From Seminavis robusta (lineage: Eukaryota > Bacillariophyta > Bacillariophyceae > Naviculales > Naviculaceae), in assembly GCA_903772945.1 (NCBI GenBank), contig CAICTM010000495.1, positions 1 to 63,203 on the forward strand: DNA of 63,203 nt. The letters are read 5' to 3'. Position numbers and translations under genes: made by a program. This document shows, one piece after another, positions 31,386 to 44,264 of the stretch. Below the pieces are notes generated by a model, which saw only the letters and a list, made by a program, of their open reading frames with translations, had not been told where the DNA came from and ran no database searches. Each line of letters begins with the position of its first letter. Within the stretch, counting starts at the first letter, position 1.

Positions 31386-34300
31386 ATGCCGGTCCACTTG
31401 TTTGCTCCCGCGCTCGGAGCAGCTGCAGCCTGGGGGGCTCTTCAAGATTGTGAGAGCGATACACGAGACAGTCCGAAAGAAGAACGACCCAAGCCACGGC
31501 CCAACGAGACTCTTTCTAACACGCAGATTGCAGCCTTTGAAGATGCCATTGAAATCCAACGTCGTCGCAGTATGATGTCCTTTAGCAATGGCGGCTCTCC
31601 CACGAGTCCCAGTAGTCGATTCTTTCAGCAGGCGGCATTGGGAGATGATTTGAGTGTCAGCGAGAATGATAACAATAACAATGACGGAGAAAATCCCAAT
31701 GCTTCCTACTTGGATCCACCTTCGGTCAAACACTCCACGTCCACCTACAATGAAAACCCTGCGGTTCCAGTAGGGTCCTTTACTGGAAACAACAACAACA
31801 ATGCCAACAATACCAGCAACAACAACAATAACAATGTCGACGGCCCTCCCAGTATTCGAATGATCAACTCGTTTCCCATCACGGTGGATCAAAAACTCGA
31901 AAAGCGAAAAAGCGTCCAATTGCGACGAGGCAGCAGTCTCTACAGTGCCGGCGGTGCTGGAGGCCCCTTGGACTGTGTTCTCAGTGGCTTTGTCGATGGA
32001 GATTTTGCCGCTGGAAAAGTACGAGACATTCCCGTCGATGGATGTTTTGTCATGGCATTTTCACCGCAAACACACTCACTGCTGGCCGTGGGTGCTCGCA
32101 AGACACTGGATTTTTACGAAACCATTGGGTACAGTCTGGCCTGTCGATTTCCACGCGATGCACAAGTCTCGGCCGTTCAGTGGCTGGCGGCTGCTGATGA
32201 CCATCATACTAATAGTAGTAAAGCAAAAGCAACCACCCGAAGTGGTCACCACAATTTGCTGGCGGTGGGGGATTTGGGTGGTACCGTGAGCTTGTTGCAA
32301 GTGCAAGAAGAAGTACTGGAAATGTACGGACCTACCGTGAAACATACCTTTCAAGTGGCGCATCAAATACGAGCCATTGAATTAAGACTTGTGGGCCATG
32401 ATAGAATACTCTTGGTGGTGGGGGATAAGGGAGGCAATGTTACATTTTCAGAATACTCGAGAGAACTGGAGCCACTGACCAATCATGTAGCCGTATCCAT
32501 GCCGAATGACAAAGTGCTGTCTTTGGCCCTACGCACCAATCCTCATCCACCACAGCAACAAGAACAAGATTCTGGCAATGCTGCAACGACAACAATGACA
32601 TCGTATCTGGGGGTGAGTTTTATGGGTGGGGAAGCTAGGGTATATGAGTTGGATACAAGTGACGGCAACCTGAAGCTGAAACCGCAACCAGTATTTGCTC
32701 ACACCCGACGAGGGGCGGTTCGTTCCGTCACCTTTTCACCCGACGGAGACCTCTTTGTCTTGGGAGGGTACGATAAAACAGCAGTTTTGGTGGACACACA
32801 ACTCTGGAGGGTGGTCCGAGAACTCAAATTGGAAGGAACCATCAACGTGCTCGAATTTGACCCCGCCACTCGCTATCTGGCGGTTGGTACACGCGACAAG
32901 TCATTTGTGGTGTTTGATACTTCCACCTTTGTCGCCATCAAAAAATTTGCCTCTCCGGGATGGGTGACTGACATTTCCTGGGGACCCCGCAATTCGTACA
33001 AGGACTGTGTGGCGGTACGTTGTGAGCGAACGTGCGTTTCCTTGTTGGATTTGACTCCCATTAGTCGCACCACATTCGAATTGGAAGACGAATTGGATGG
33101 TTCCAAGGAATGTGCCATATCATGGAGTCAAACGGGACGGTATTGTGCTAGGATTCATGGATGCTCCGTGCGTGTCTCGGATTCCTACAACTCGTTTCAG
33201 GACGTTGCTAAATTTGAAGGAGATGGTACACTGCGGGGCGTTGCGTTTTGTCCTGCGGAGGGGAAGGAAAACATATTGGCAGTGGTTGGATTGGATGGGC
33301 ACATGACTGTGTTGAAGCTGTGCCCATTTGGTAGTGGGTTGGTGTTTCAAGTGGTAAAGGCATTGTTTGTCGAGGAGCATTTGTGGGTCGTCAGGTGGAC
33401 TCCTGATGGAGCCGTCCTTGCAACGGGTGGTAGAGGCAAGGTGCTGCACCTGTTCAATGCTCAGACGTTTGAGCGGATTCTGAGCCAGAAGATTGATGGC
33501 AGAATATGGGGTATCGACTTTTGTCGCACAGTACGAACCGACGCAACAACCAGCCCAAGGACTATTGCAGGTGTCACAAGCCCGGTCAGTATTGCCACGG
33601 GCAGCTATGGTTGGCAAATGGCCGTGGCATCTGGAGCCGACGTTGCCATCATCTTTGATACTTCTTTGCAACCGTGGCTCCAGGTACACCGACCCAGAAC
33701 AGCGCGCGCATTGCGATATCATCCCAATCTACCTATACTAGCAATTGGCGATGGCTCTGGTTGCCTTGCGATTGTAGATTATGAACAAGAAGAAACTCTC
33801 AAGGATTTTCTTGTGGGAAGCCGCGTCAACACTTTGGATTTTAGCCCCAAAGGCGACTTCCTCGTGGTTGGTACGGACGACTGTGTCTTTACACTCTACG
33901 AAACATTTGTAAGTCTGATCAGATGTTTTGAATGTGAACTGAGGGAAATGGGGAAAATGCTCACATTTGTTCATTTCTGCAGACATACAAACCTGTTCAA
34001 GCCATACCAGTGCAAGGATTTGCAATGATTTCATCTTTTTCACCAAACGGGCAATGCCTCGGGCTTGGGACTGCTGAAGGTATATATTCAATCACGCGCC
34101 TTGGCCCCCTTCTCGGCGTTGATTTGGCACCCTTGGAATTGGGAGTTGACCCGGAGGTGTTGTACCGGAGTGGGGATGGGCCAAGCTTCATCCAACGCCT
34201 CATGAGGAAGGGGGATCAAGACAGTCTTCATTTAGTCGCAAAGATACTGCATCAACATCCCGAAGCAATCTACGCATTCGATCGTCAAGCCAAGGAATCG

Positions 34301-36264
34301 TGCTTTGATACGGCTCTCATCCTTAGAAAACCCAACTTACTCAAGCTGGCAGTGATGATTTTGGTTGACGGCAACCTAAAATTGGACAGTGACGCCATCA
34401 TGACATCGCCCATTCCATTGAAAGCAAGGATGGCATTGGATACTATCCTTCAAGAGTATTCGCCAGAGTTCGTGGTGGACATTATGCGAGCCATGACGTT
34501 TCTGAAGGTACCTTTTTCAAGTCCGATGGTCATGAAAGAGGGAGATTGCAGGGTAAGTGTGTTTCGAATTTGATGAGGATCCTTCGCAAAGCATCCGCTG
34601 GCTGACTTCGGAGTACTGCATGCTCATCTTCAGGAACGAGGCTCGGATAGTTTCATGGACCCGTGGCCACGGAAATATAAGTTGACAAACGAAAAAGCTG
34701 AAGGCGTCATTTCACGTGGGACTGTCATGAGGATACCGGCTGTTCTGCCATTGCCGGGGCTAGGAACCATGCAGTTTCTATCCTCGTTGATTGAAAAAGC
34801 GCCACCTACCGTGTTCGACAATGATGCAATTGCCATAGTTTTGCGCGTGCTTTGGAAGAATCATATACAGAAATACTTCATTCTGGATCTCATCACCTAC
34901 ACGACTTTCTTTGTTTTGTGGATCGTCTTGGTCGACAAAAAGTCGGGCACGACAGAAGAGGAGAACGAGGGCACGGCCATGGGAACCATGGCAGTTGCGA
35001 TCTCAGTTTTGATTCTGAACACATTGTTTGCTGTGAAGGAATTGGTTCAATCCGACTACGGGAGAAGACCTGGATACATTCGATCAGTTTGGAACATTGT
35101 CGATTTGCTTGCCATTAGCTGCGTCTGGTACTACGTCGTAGTGGGATGTTTTATCGATGAATTGAGTCCAGGCTTGGAACCACTAGCCGTGGTTACGAGC
35201 CTTCTTCTTACAGTGGTGAGTGGCCTCTTCTGATTCTAAGAGCGTTTTGCCGTTCCTGTTTACTGACAACCTTGGACTCGTTGACGCAGAGGCTTGTGGC
35301 ATATCTGAGAGGCATCAGCGACACAGGGTGGCTTGTATCGGTCTTGACGCACAACTTGCACGATGTCCGGGGTTTCCTGCTGATCCTTTTTGTGCTTTTA
35401 GTGGGGTTCACAACAACTTTCCGCATTCTATTTCAAGATGTGAAAGGTCCTTGTGAAATCGAATATGATCAAGAGACAAGTACCCTGGCGGAGAGCTGCG
35501 AAGCCGCCCCGTTTGATTCGTATGCTCGGAGTTTCGTGTCTTCCTTTCAAATGGTGATCCTTGGGGAGTACGAGCCGAGCCTTCTCTACGAGAGCGAATA
35601 CGCTGTCCTTGCAATTATCATCTTCATCGTAGCTGTTACTTGTGTTTTGATTGTGGCCTTGAACGCATTGATTTCTGTCTTAGCAGATAGCTACGCGAGG
35701 GTGCAGGCAAACGCAGCAGCGAATCGACGCAAGGAACGAGCTGAGGTAAGCTAAGCTGGAAGCTCGTTTTTGATGGTGCAGTTGCTTTGTCACGTTGATT
35801 CTTACCACAGCCTTTCTAACTTTCTTTCGGGGCATCAGCTTATCGTGGAGTACATGTCCATTCTGCCACCAAGCAAGAGACAATCAATTGAAAAAAGAAC
35901 AACTTACTTTCATGCTCTGTTCGAGTCTGACGCCGATGGTGACCTACTCCTAGCCAAAGACGATTGGCAGGGAGGGTTGAATGCTTTAAGACGCGAGATG
36001 GAAGAGCTGATCAACGCAACATCAGAAAGGAATCAAAAACAGCTGGAACAATTCAAAACCGAGATTGATTCAGAAATCAACGGCCTGCGCAGGGAGCTGG
36101 TGTCGCTCCTCGAAGACATGGCAGGAGATGTTCGAAGCATTCGCCGACTGCAATCGCACGACGGAATCACTCTGAATGGTAAAAACGTCGCAAAAGCAGT
36201 CAAAGCTGTGAAGTCCATTGGACGGCATGGCAAAAAAGCCATCTTTGGAGAGCAGAAGCCTTGA
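31386..36264 (+). CDS. WD40-repeat / TRP-like cation channel fusion protein
   Basis: Five exons: 31386-33908, 33983-34552, 34634-35215, 35290-35745, 35839-36264. All four introns are phase 0 (74, 81, 74 and 93 bp, GT-AG); the product is about 1518 residues. Residues 1-200 are disordered, Asn-rich. About 200-880 is a set of WD40-type repeats, best seen as HTRRGAVRSVTFSPDGDLFVLGGYD and VNTLDFSPKGDFLVVGTDD. About 1110-1370 is a six-helix channel: helices at YFILDLITYTTFFVLWIVLV, AVAISVLILNTLFAV, WNIVDLLAISCVWYYVVV, LAVVTSLLLTV and FLLILFVLLVGFTTTF; pore loop SFQMVILGEYEP; last helix IFIVAVTCVLIVALNALIS, then VLADSYARV, as in TRP/polycystin channels. A cytosolic coiled coil closes the protein. 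TRP channels usually carry ankyrin repeats; WD40 in that place is unusual. A stimulus-gated Ca2+ or cation channel is inferred. Confidence 0.78.
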
Positions 36265-37090
36265 GTTTCGTAGGAAGTGTTGATACAACGGGTAGTATCT
36301 CTCACGTTTCTCCTCTCAAGAGGAGCTGCAGTCGCCAAAACCAATCAACCGACTGGGTCACTCTTGCAACCTCGCGCCGCATCTGACATTCATCATCCAA
36401 CAATTCACAACGACGAGTGGACTGTCAATTGAAAGTGGCCAAATAACCCGACGATCAGCTTATGAAACTTGGAGCTTACTACGCAGTACAGTTCGATCTG
36501 TCGTCACTGAATCTGGGAGCAGTTCGATCCAGCTTGCCACTGTACCGGTACTGGTACCGCCAGAACACATCGTGCACCGTGCAACTTCAGCCTGGTCATG
36601 TAGCTACTGGTACCTACACCAGCAGATCTCAGCTTGGTGCTGTTTGAAGAGAGTAACTTTGCAGGTACCCGGTCATTCAGCAGCAGATCTCGGCTTGGTG
36701 CTGTTGTCCCTGGCGACTTTTTATGACAGCTTGCAGAGCAGGTTGGTATGTTACCATAGTGTATGAATGTCAAGACGGCCAGCAGACACGAACATAGAAA
36801 GCTTGAGGATTACTGTAATAATTCGTAAAGGGATCAACATGCCGAAAAGCACCGCCCGAGTCGGAAAAAAAAACATGTCCCGCCCAAGTCGCGCAACCAG
36901 AGTTGATCATCCTCCACCACCACAACAAGGCATGAGCAAAATGGCCGGTCGTTGCAAAGGAGGTGATTCTGGGGTTGCGCCAATGGTCCCGGTATTTTCT
37001 CTAGTTTAGTTGCTCATGATTTCCAAACTGTCAATCGCGATTTCTTCTATCGTCTTGAATATGTGTATTGGTTCGATTCAATTCATCCGA
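36265..37090. other. Intergenic region with a short direct duplication
   Basis: CAGCAGATCTC.GCTTGGTGCTGTT occurs at about 36620 and again at about 36682. GTACCGGTACTGGTACC lies at 36542-36558. Open frames here (for example 36767-37009) have no recognisable content. Confidence 0.45.
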
Positions 37091-38278
37091 TCACGGCCGC
37101 CCACAACAGAGTGACACAATTGCTTCCGCAGCTCGATCTACACCCTCATCATTTAAATCCATATGCGTGCAAAGACGAAACAACTCTCCACCACGGCTGT
37201 ACCCACCCGAAAGCTTGATTCCATATTCCTTGAGCAGGCGCGGAATCAATTCCTCTCGTGAGACTTTGCTGTCGGGTGGCAGTCCAAAAAAGATCAAATT
37301 GGTATCGACTTGACCATTGCGTGGCAAGAAAAAGCCATTGCTGTGCAGTTCCGCTCCCAATCGTTTGGCCCGAATATGATCTTGCTCGAGTCGCTCCACA
37401 TTATTCTGTACGGCATAGAGTCCCATGGCCGCCACCACACCGGCTTGTCGCATTCCACCTCCACATCGTTTGCGTGCTCGTTTGGCCAGTCGAATGAATT
37501 CCTTGTCTCCCACCAAGACACTTCCCAGTGGAGCGCCCAGTCCTTTGGAGAGACAAATGCTGACACTGTCGACGTGTTGACATATGTTTTGGAGTGATTG
37601 TTGGGATGCCACAACGGCATTGAAGATTCTGGCTCCATCAATATGAAGTTGAATGCCCAATTCGTCATGTGCCAATTTCCCAGTGGCGTGAATGTCGTCT
37701 GGATTCAGTACGGCTCCTCCCAGCATGTTGTGTGTATTTTCCAAACAAATCAGAGCCGTCTTGGCACAATGATCATCGGTATCGAGCCGAAAGGCATCCC
37801 GAATATCGTCGTGTCGCAAGACACCGTCGGGAGTTTCTGGCAATTGTCGCGTGTGCACTCCTGCCAAACTGGCGGCATTCCCCGCTTCCCACAAGGAAAT
37901 GTGCGAATTGGCACCAATGATGATTTCTCCCGCACGAGTGTGACAATGCGCCATGATGGAGACTAGATTGGCCATGGTCCCTGTGGGCACGTACAATCCA
38001 GCCTCTTTGCCCGCCAAATCTGCCATGTATTCTTGTAGCTGAATGACCGTGGGATCTTCGCCCATGACATCGTCCCCCGTTGGAGCTGTCAAGGCAGCTT
38101 CCAGCATGGGACGAGAGGGTGCCGTCACGGTGTCACTGCGAAGATCTACCACGGAAGAAGAAGAAGAAAAGCATCGTCTACTACTACTCGTCGTTTTCGA
38201 ATAATGAACTGCTCCAGGGGAAGATCGATTGCACCCAGTCAATCGGCATAAGAGGCGTGGGAGGGCATTCAATCTCAT
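37091..38278 (-). CDS. Threonine aldolase (PLP-dependent), probably organellar
   Basis: 395 residues, single exon, ATG at 38278. Residues 1-43 are an Arg/Ser-rich, acid-free leader (MRLNALPRLLCRLTG ... RRCFSSSSS) suggesting a mitochondrial presequence. The fold-type I core starts VVDLRSDTVTAPSRPML and has the family hallmarks GDDVMGEDPT, GTMANLVS, HIDGARIFNA (Asp214 faces the PLP ring nitrogen) and SICLSKGLGAPLGS with the Schiff-base Lys245. Length matches bacterial and plant enzymes plus the leader. It cleaves L-threonine or L-allo-threonine to glycine and acetaldehyde. No break or missing residue seen. Confidence 0.9.
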   Translation of the reverse strand: MRLNALPRLLCRLTGCNRSSPGAVHYSKTTSSSRRCFSSSSSVVDLRSDTVTAPSRPMLEAALTAPTGDDVMGEDPTVIQLQEYMADLAGKEAGLYVPTGTMANLVSIMAHCHTRAGEIIIGANSHISLWEAGNAASLAGVHTRQLPETPDGVLRHDDIRDAFRLDTDDHCAKTALICLENTHNMLGGAVLNPDDIHATGKLAHDELGIQLHIDGARIFNAVVASQQSLQNICQHVDSVSICLSKGLGAPLGSVLVGDKEFIRLAKRARKRCGGGMRQAGVVAAMGLYAVQNNVERLEQDHIRAKRLGAELHSNGFFLPRNGQVDTNLIFFGLPPDSKVSREELIPRLLKEYGIKLSGGYSRGGELFRLCTHMDLNDEGVDRAAEAIVSLCCGRP

Positions 38279-38809
38279 TGTTATTGTGCTGACGGTAAGA
38301 GTCTACTATAAGCGTTTGTTTTAACTTGACAGAGGAAACACTTCCAAAGGCAGTTCTTTGGGGGTTTGGAGAGTGACAGTCAGCAAAATTGGGGACAAAG
38401 GCAATATGTGCAACGTGTCTGTCGTGTCCCCTCGGACTCTTGGCTTCCCTTGGAAAATGCTCTGGATTTTGAGCTTCTCCCCGCTCTATGGAACCTTCAT
38501 TCAAGCGAACTGCCCCCCCGAGCTCTCACTTCCCTCCCATACAAGTTTGCTGGAGTCGCGAAATTACTTCGGAAATTACCCGCTCCCTTCTTGCCCCCTT
38601 GCCTTTAATTCCCACCCCCCCTAGCCCTCTCCACGACCCCTGCCACCCCTTCATTGAGCCACCACGTCACCCTTCAGAATTGAAGACCATCGCACAGCCC
38701 TCACAGAAGGTCGTATCAGCGCCACCAAACGCCATCACACGCCTACCAAGCGGCTTTCGAGACCCATCAAGCCACTCTCACTCCGGCTGAGCAGTCCGCC
38801 TCAATCGCA
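38279..38809. other. Intergenic region 5' of the threonine aldolase gene
   Basis: Pyrimidine-rich, with several short open frames without coding signature. It may include further degraded sequence of the non-LTR element that becomes recognisable at about 38840. Confidence 0.4.
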
Positions 38810-39486
38810 GTCGTTGCACTGGCTCCTGGCTTGCAGTCATGCCCGATATTGCCAAACGCACTCACCTCTCTGCTCAAGAATGGCGTGATGCTCTTTTTCT
38901 CCGGTTCGGTCTTACCCCCCCCCAGCTCTTCCAGCTCTTTGTGATGGCTGTACTGGTCCCTTCAGCGTTCCAAATGCTCTGGATTGCAAACGCGGGGGCT
39001 TAATCATCCGTCGCATAATGAAATCCGCAATGAATTTGGTTCTATTGCATGTGATGCTTTGGTTCCTCTAGCGTCCAATCAGAACCACCCTTCCTCTGTT
39101 CCCGCCCCTACTATACCTGCCGGTCACCAAATTTCTAACTTACCTCCCCTTCCTCCCCGCCTCATCAATCCCTCCAGCCCCGAGCTCTTACGTGTTGATC
39201 TTTCTCATTCGCGGTTTGTTTGAACGAGGTACTACCAGCTATATTGACGTACGTGTCACTGATTGGACTGTGCCTCTTACCGCAACAAAGATCCCGTCAA
39301 AGTTTTAACCCAACAAGAACGCGATAAAATTTCCAAATATAAAACGCGTGCGAGTCAATCGCGCTTCCTTCCACCCCTTTGTTTGTTTCAGTGGATGGCA
39401 TGCTTCCCCCTCAAGCCAAGACTCCTTACAACGCCTTGCTTCTCTACTGTCCTCCAAAACTCATTTTCCTACTCTCAAATGAATGT
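38810..39486 (+). pseudogene. Non-LTR retrotransposon C-terminal region, upstream half
   Basis: Frame-shifted remains of the C-terminal part of a reverse-transcriptase ORF of a type common in protists. The pieces are LSAQEWRDALFLRFG (about 38867-38912), a Cys/His-like segment with ALDCKRGGLIIRR / SHNEIRNEF (about 38970-39040), a YIDVRVTDWTVP piece (39240-39277), LTQQERDKISKYKT (39307-39348) and SYSQMNV, which ends exactly at the inserted LTR. Stops and frame changes are frequent. The LTR element at 39487 interrupts it. Confidence 0.65.
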
Positions 39487-39915
39487 TGCATTACACGGCT
39501 CTTAGCCTTATTCGCGACTCGATCCTAGATAGGGTTTGAGTTCGACTAACATGACCGAGTCTCTCGTGAATAGTAGATTTGAACAGGGTTCTCATTGACC
39601 GCGCTAGTCATACTAGGTTGATGATGAACATCGCCTAGTATTTAGCCAGCGTGGAGTACTCCAACGAGCTACTAGATCCAGGCTAGACAAACATCCACGC
39701 GTTCCGTTTTAAGGATCGTGGAGAGACGTAGGATTACTACCAACAACCTACTCTATCACACTTTTTATAGTCTCCCGCGGAGACCAATCTACGATCCTTT
39801 GATGGTGAATCTCTCGTTGATTAGTTTTCATAGCTTTTCTAATCTCTCTCATAACTTTCATTCTCTCAACTAAAACACTCGAAAGATCTTACACATAGCT
39901 TTTAGCGGTAGTGCA
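39487..39915 (+). repeat. 5' LTR
   Basis: 429 bp, begins TGCATTACACGGCTC and ends GCGGTAGTGCA. Confidence 0.88.
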
Positions 39916-40443
39916 TTTTTTAACTAAACACAATAGCTTTCAGTAACCCTCAACCTATTCCTTACCATGAAGATGGCTCAAGGAAAGCATGCGTTCCGCA
40001 ACTCGAGAAACAGTTGCCGTGACAAACCCATTCTTCCTCTCGTCGACAATGACGAAAAGAACGAGATCGACGATACTCGTGCAACAACATGCAAACTTCG
40101 GCAACCATGTTGCAAGCTGCAAATCAGAAGACTCTGACAATGAGACAACTCCTCTATCAATTCCAATCACTTGGATGGAGAATTCTCTATCTGAGGATTA
40201 GACCAGGATGATGACTCAACGGAAACCTGTTCCGATTTCTCATACAAAGTGATGAAGATATCTCACTACTAGTAAACAAGAATTTTTTGCAACTGATGAA
40301 CTCTAGGGCAAAAATTAGATGAATGCCTAGAAGCTGCTCAACTAGACTCTGATGATCTATTAGCATCGTTAACCTCGGTCGTGGCCAACCACCTCGTAAA
40401 CGTCGCAAGACAAGAGACCTCAAACCATCGTCTATGTTAGATT

Positions 40444-43400
40444 TAACAAGCGAGAAAAGGGAAACCAAAAACCGTTACACTCCGTTGCTTTCTGGATACA
40501 GGAGCATGCGGAACCTTGATTGCTCAAACTCATGCTAAGAAATTACGCATGAAGGATCTTGGGGCGTCCAAACGATGTGGACTACTACCCCTGCAGGAGA
40601 TTAAACACCAGCACGAAGTGCAAAGGTGCATTCATGATTCCTGAATTCCAAGAAGAAAGAATTATCGAATGGAAATTACACGCCACCAAGAACATGGAGG
40701 CGTATGACATGACCATAGGTCGAGATATTCTCTCTGACTTAGTTTCAAGTTTGTTTTCACTACCATGTCAGTGTATTGGGACGGCATATCTATTTCTATG
40801 AAAGATAGCGATACAATGAAGAAGAGAAACTTTTTTCATTCCTGATCCTACCGCTTGTGATGACAGTGCAGATCGTCTCAAGAAGAATTCTTGAAGCGAA
40901 ATACGAACAAGCTGACTTAAGGCAGGTTGGCAAAAGTCAAGTATTCAGTTAACACGGAAGAGAAGGAACAGCTCAATTCCTTACTGACTAAGTACTCTTA
41001 CTTATTCGATTGTACTTTGGGAAAGTGGAGATGGAACACTACGAAGTAGAACTTCTCCCTGATGCTAACCCCTATCATGCAAGGGCTGACCCTATTCCAC
41101 CGGCGTCCCATACCAACACTCTTAAGATGGAGGTTGAATGTCTCTGCGAAGCAGGAGTACTCAAACAGGTAAACCGTTCCGAGTGGGCGGCACAAACTTT
41201 CATCATTCCAACGAAAGACGATCTGTTTAAGATTCATCTCTGATTTCACGGAACTGAACAAAAGGATTAAGCGGAAGCCTTATCCTATCCCAAAATACAG
41301 GACATGCTCTGAATCTAGACGGATTCAAGTACGCTACTAGTCTAGACCTGAACATGGGATACTTTCACATCGAGCTGTCACCCAACTCGAAGCAACTCTG
41401 TACCATCGTATCCGTGGGGAAGTACGAGTAACCAAGGTTGCCAATGGGCCTATGTAATAGTCCCGACATCTTCCAAGAGAAGATGGGAACACAAATGCAC
41501 GACCTAGAATACGTTCGTGCATACATTGATGATATACTCATCCTAACTAACAGCGATCTAGCAGATCACGTTGAAAACATGGATAATTTCTTCCGAAGGC
41601 TTCGAGAAGCGGGACTCAAGATCAATGCTACAAGTCCTTCTTCGCAAGAAGATAACTTGAGTACCTAGGTTACTGGATCACTCGAGAAGTGATCAAACCT
41701 ATAACCAAGAAAATAGACGCGTTCAAGAATATCTCTCCTCCTACTAACAGGAAGGAACTCCGTAGATTCATTGGACTATTGAACTACTTATCGAGACATG
41801 TTGATGAGACGATCACATGTAATGGCACCACTCGCTTTCGTTGCCTTCCAAAACAACGAAGTGGGAATGGGAAGCAGAACACGACGCTTTTAGTCAGATG
41901 AAGAAGATCATCAGCAAAGAAACTTGCTCGCCTACCCTTACTTCAACGATACAGTCGTTATCCAAACGGATGCGAGTGATACTCAACTAGGTGCGGTAAT
42001 TTTCCAGAAGGGAAAACCTATCGCGTTCTATAGCAGGAAGCTCAACCCTGCTCAGACACGTTACAACGTTACCTGAGAAAGAACTTCTCAGTATCGTCAA
42101 AACTCTAAGAGTTCCGTAATCTTCTTCTAGGACAGAAGAACGTTGTAAATCAGGACACAAGAATCTTACATGTAAGACCTTCAATACCGATCGCGTAATG
42201 CTATGGCGCCTTATTCTGGAAGAATACGGCACCTGAAACTACGGTAACTCATCAAGGGCGGCACAGAACATCGTCAGCTGATGCGTTGTCGAGACTAACA
42301 TCACACGAGTTCTTCAGACAGATCGACGCCCACAGCGAGATCGCGAACTCATGGCTGCAGCGAAGAGGACTTCCCTAGGATTCCCTCTCTCGTTCCCCAA
42401 GATCGAACATCGTCAGAAAGAGGACAACGATATCAAGAAGCTCCTCAGGGACAAGCCAGAACACTACAAGAAGCAATCTTCCCAGAGGGGATAAGTCTTA
42501 CGACTTGTAGTTAAGGACGAGAAACGTCGTACCTAAAACTATGGCAGAAGAAGACTAGTTGAATGGTACATGTGTGCTGATGCATCCTGGCGAGACTCGC
42601 ACGTGAACTAACCATCAGCAACACTGACACTGGAAGGGTCTGCGCAGCTGTGCAGGCCGTATGTCAGCGTTGCCAAGATGCCAGATGAACAAACCAAAAC
42701 GCGTAAGCTGGCATTGATGCCTTCCAAAGACATGCGAGGAGATACCTTGGGAAAGAATATGTATTCGACCTGATAGGTAACCTTCACAATTACGTCGGGA
42801 TTCCCAATGAAAAAGGAATCCTGTCCATTCTAATGCTTGACAATGATTTCTGATCCCGTGAACTGGGATGTTCGACGGATTGCAGACAGAATCTGCTCCA
42901 AAGGCAAGCAACAGAAAGTAGCCATCGTCAACACAGAACAAATCGTGGCCCCCTTTACTCGGTATCCACCGGCCTCACTGATGGAGTTATCAATGGAATA
43001 CGAGAGACGTGAGATTCCGCGCAGAGTCGAACAAAGACACTCCGGATGAATTATGGACTTCTCGTCGCAAAGTTCATCCCTCGCGTAACACCCCTCAAGC
43101 CAACTCTATGGTCGAAGCTTGCTCTATCAGACCATTCGTAATTGATACGCTGTTCAAAAACATCAAGTGCCAGAGACCTCGTGATGGATCCTGGGATGGA
43201 GGTCTCACGGCGGTTCGCTTTGCAATGAATTGCCACGATTCATCACCACACTTGCTGCAACGCCCGCAAGCTCTGTGTTACAATCGTGATGCGATTCACA
43301 ACGCCCGGTTCGAAGCCAAACTGGAATACATAATAGGAACCGTCGCCATAACGACTAACCCAAAAAAACAACGATGGAAAAACGCTAACGCGTGCCCTCA

Positions 43401-43660
43401 TTCAAATACAATGTCAGATGGATACTGGTGATGATTAACAGTATCAGACAACGCAAGTACGGTCAAGCAAACCCAGAACCAAAGTCATGTCCTTACAACA
43501 ATAGACCGAGTCAATGGACAACTGGCACCTTGTACCGCTTCACAAATCTACCGTTGCCAACTAGGCATGCATCAGCTACTACCAGACTTGGTAACATAGT
43601 ATATACATCCCACCACAAGGCTGATCCCTTGGTAGTCGTTGGCCATCGTGCTTCGCACAA
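40444..43660 (+). pseudogene. pol region of the 39487-44264 element, frame-shifted
   Basis: Protease: CFLDTGACGTLIAQTHAK with Asp-Thr-Gly at 40495-40503. Reverse transcriptase: PYPIPK, SLDLNMGYFHIEL, RLPMGLCNSPDIFQEKMG and the catalytic AYIDDILIL (YIDD near 41522-41533). RNase H: VIQTDASDTQLGAVIF with the expected Asp, near 41955-42000, then FYSRKLNPAQ. Distal part: CQRCQ...KPKR and integrase-like fragments to about 43400. Each domain is recognisable, but one-base gaps break the frame many times, so no continuous polyprotein is encoded as assembled. Confidence 0.85.
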
Positions 43661-43767
43661 TGTCTAATCCTAATTCATGGAGTAGTGCCCCGCATTTTAA
43701 TATCATATGTTCTCATCCTTTCCGACTGACTGTCTGCGCGTTCTGTGACCCTTGTCAGGGGGGCGAA

Positions 43768-44264
43768 TGCAATACACGCTTTTAGCCTTATTCGCCATCG
43801 ATTTTCGATCCTAGATAGGGTTGATTCGACTCATAGACCGAGTCTCGTGAATAAGTACCATTTGACGACAGGTTCTCAATGACCCCGCTTAAGTTTCCAT
43901 ACTAGGTCTGATGATGAAACATCGCCTAGATTTTAGCATGCGTGGAGGACTTCCCGCTAACAGATCAAGCCTAGACTAAACTTCCACGTTCCGTTTTAGA
44001 ATCGTGGAGAGACGTAGGAATAACTACGAACTCACACATCTACTCACATAGCTTTATTAGTACTCCGCGGGGTTACAGCCAGATCTACGATCCTTGATGA
44101 TGACTCTCTCTCGTACGATTAGTTTTCATAGCTTTCTAATCATCCTTTGATGATGATCTCTCTCGTCGATTAGTTTTCATAGCTTTCTAATCTCTCTCAT
44201 AACTTTCATTCTCTCAAACTCAAAACACTCGAAAGATCTTTACACTAGCTTTTAGCGTAGTGCA
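43768..44264 (+). repeat. 3' LTR with internal duplication
   Basis: 497 bp, about 68 bp longer than the 5' LTR. Most of the extra length is a tandem duplication around 44093-44192, where TTGATGATG..CTCTCTCG..GATTAGTTTTCATAGCTTTCTAATC occurs twice. Confidence 0.85.

Larger units (their letters stand above)
39487..44264 (+). mobile_element. Ty3/gypsy LTR retrotransposon, plus strand, with target-site duplication
   Basis: 4.78 kb with 5' LTR 39487-39915 and 3' LTR 43768-44264. The flanks give a 4-bp target duplication ATGT (39483-39486 and 44265-44268); counting the terminal LTR A as host makes it 5 bp, AATGT. The leader and gag ATG follow the 5' LTR; a purine tract (CAGGGGGGCGAA) precedes the 3' LTR. 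Order of pol parts: protease, reverse transcriptase, RNase H, integrase-like region. The same family supplies the two minus-strand elements in the first 7.5 kb. Confidence 0.9.

Noticed and set aside
37070..37090. tRNA B-box-like GGTTCGATTCAATTC
   Set aside because: No A box or acceptor-stem pairing at the right distance.
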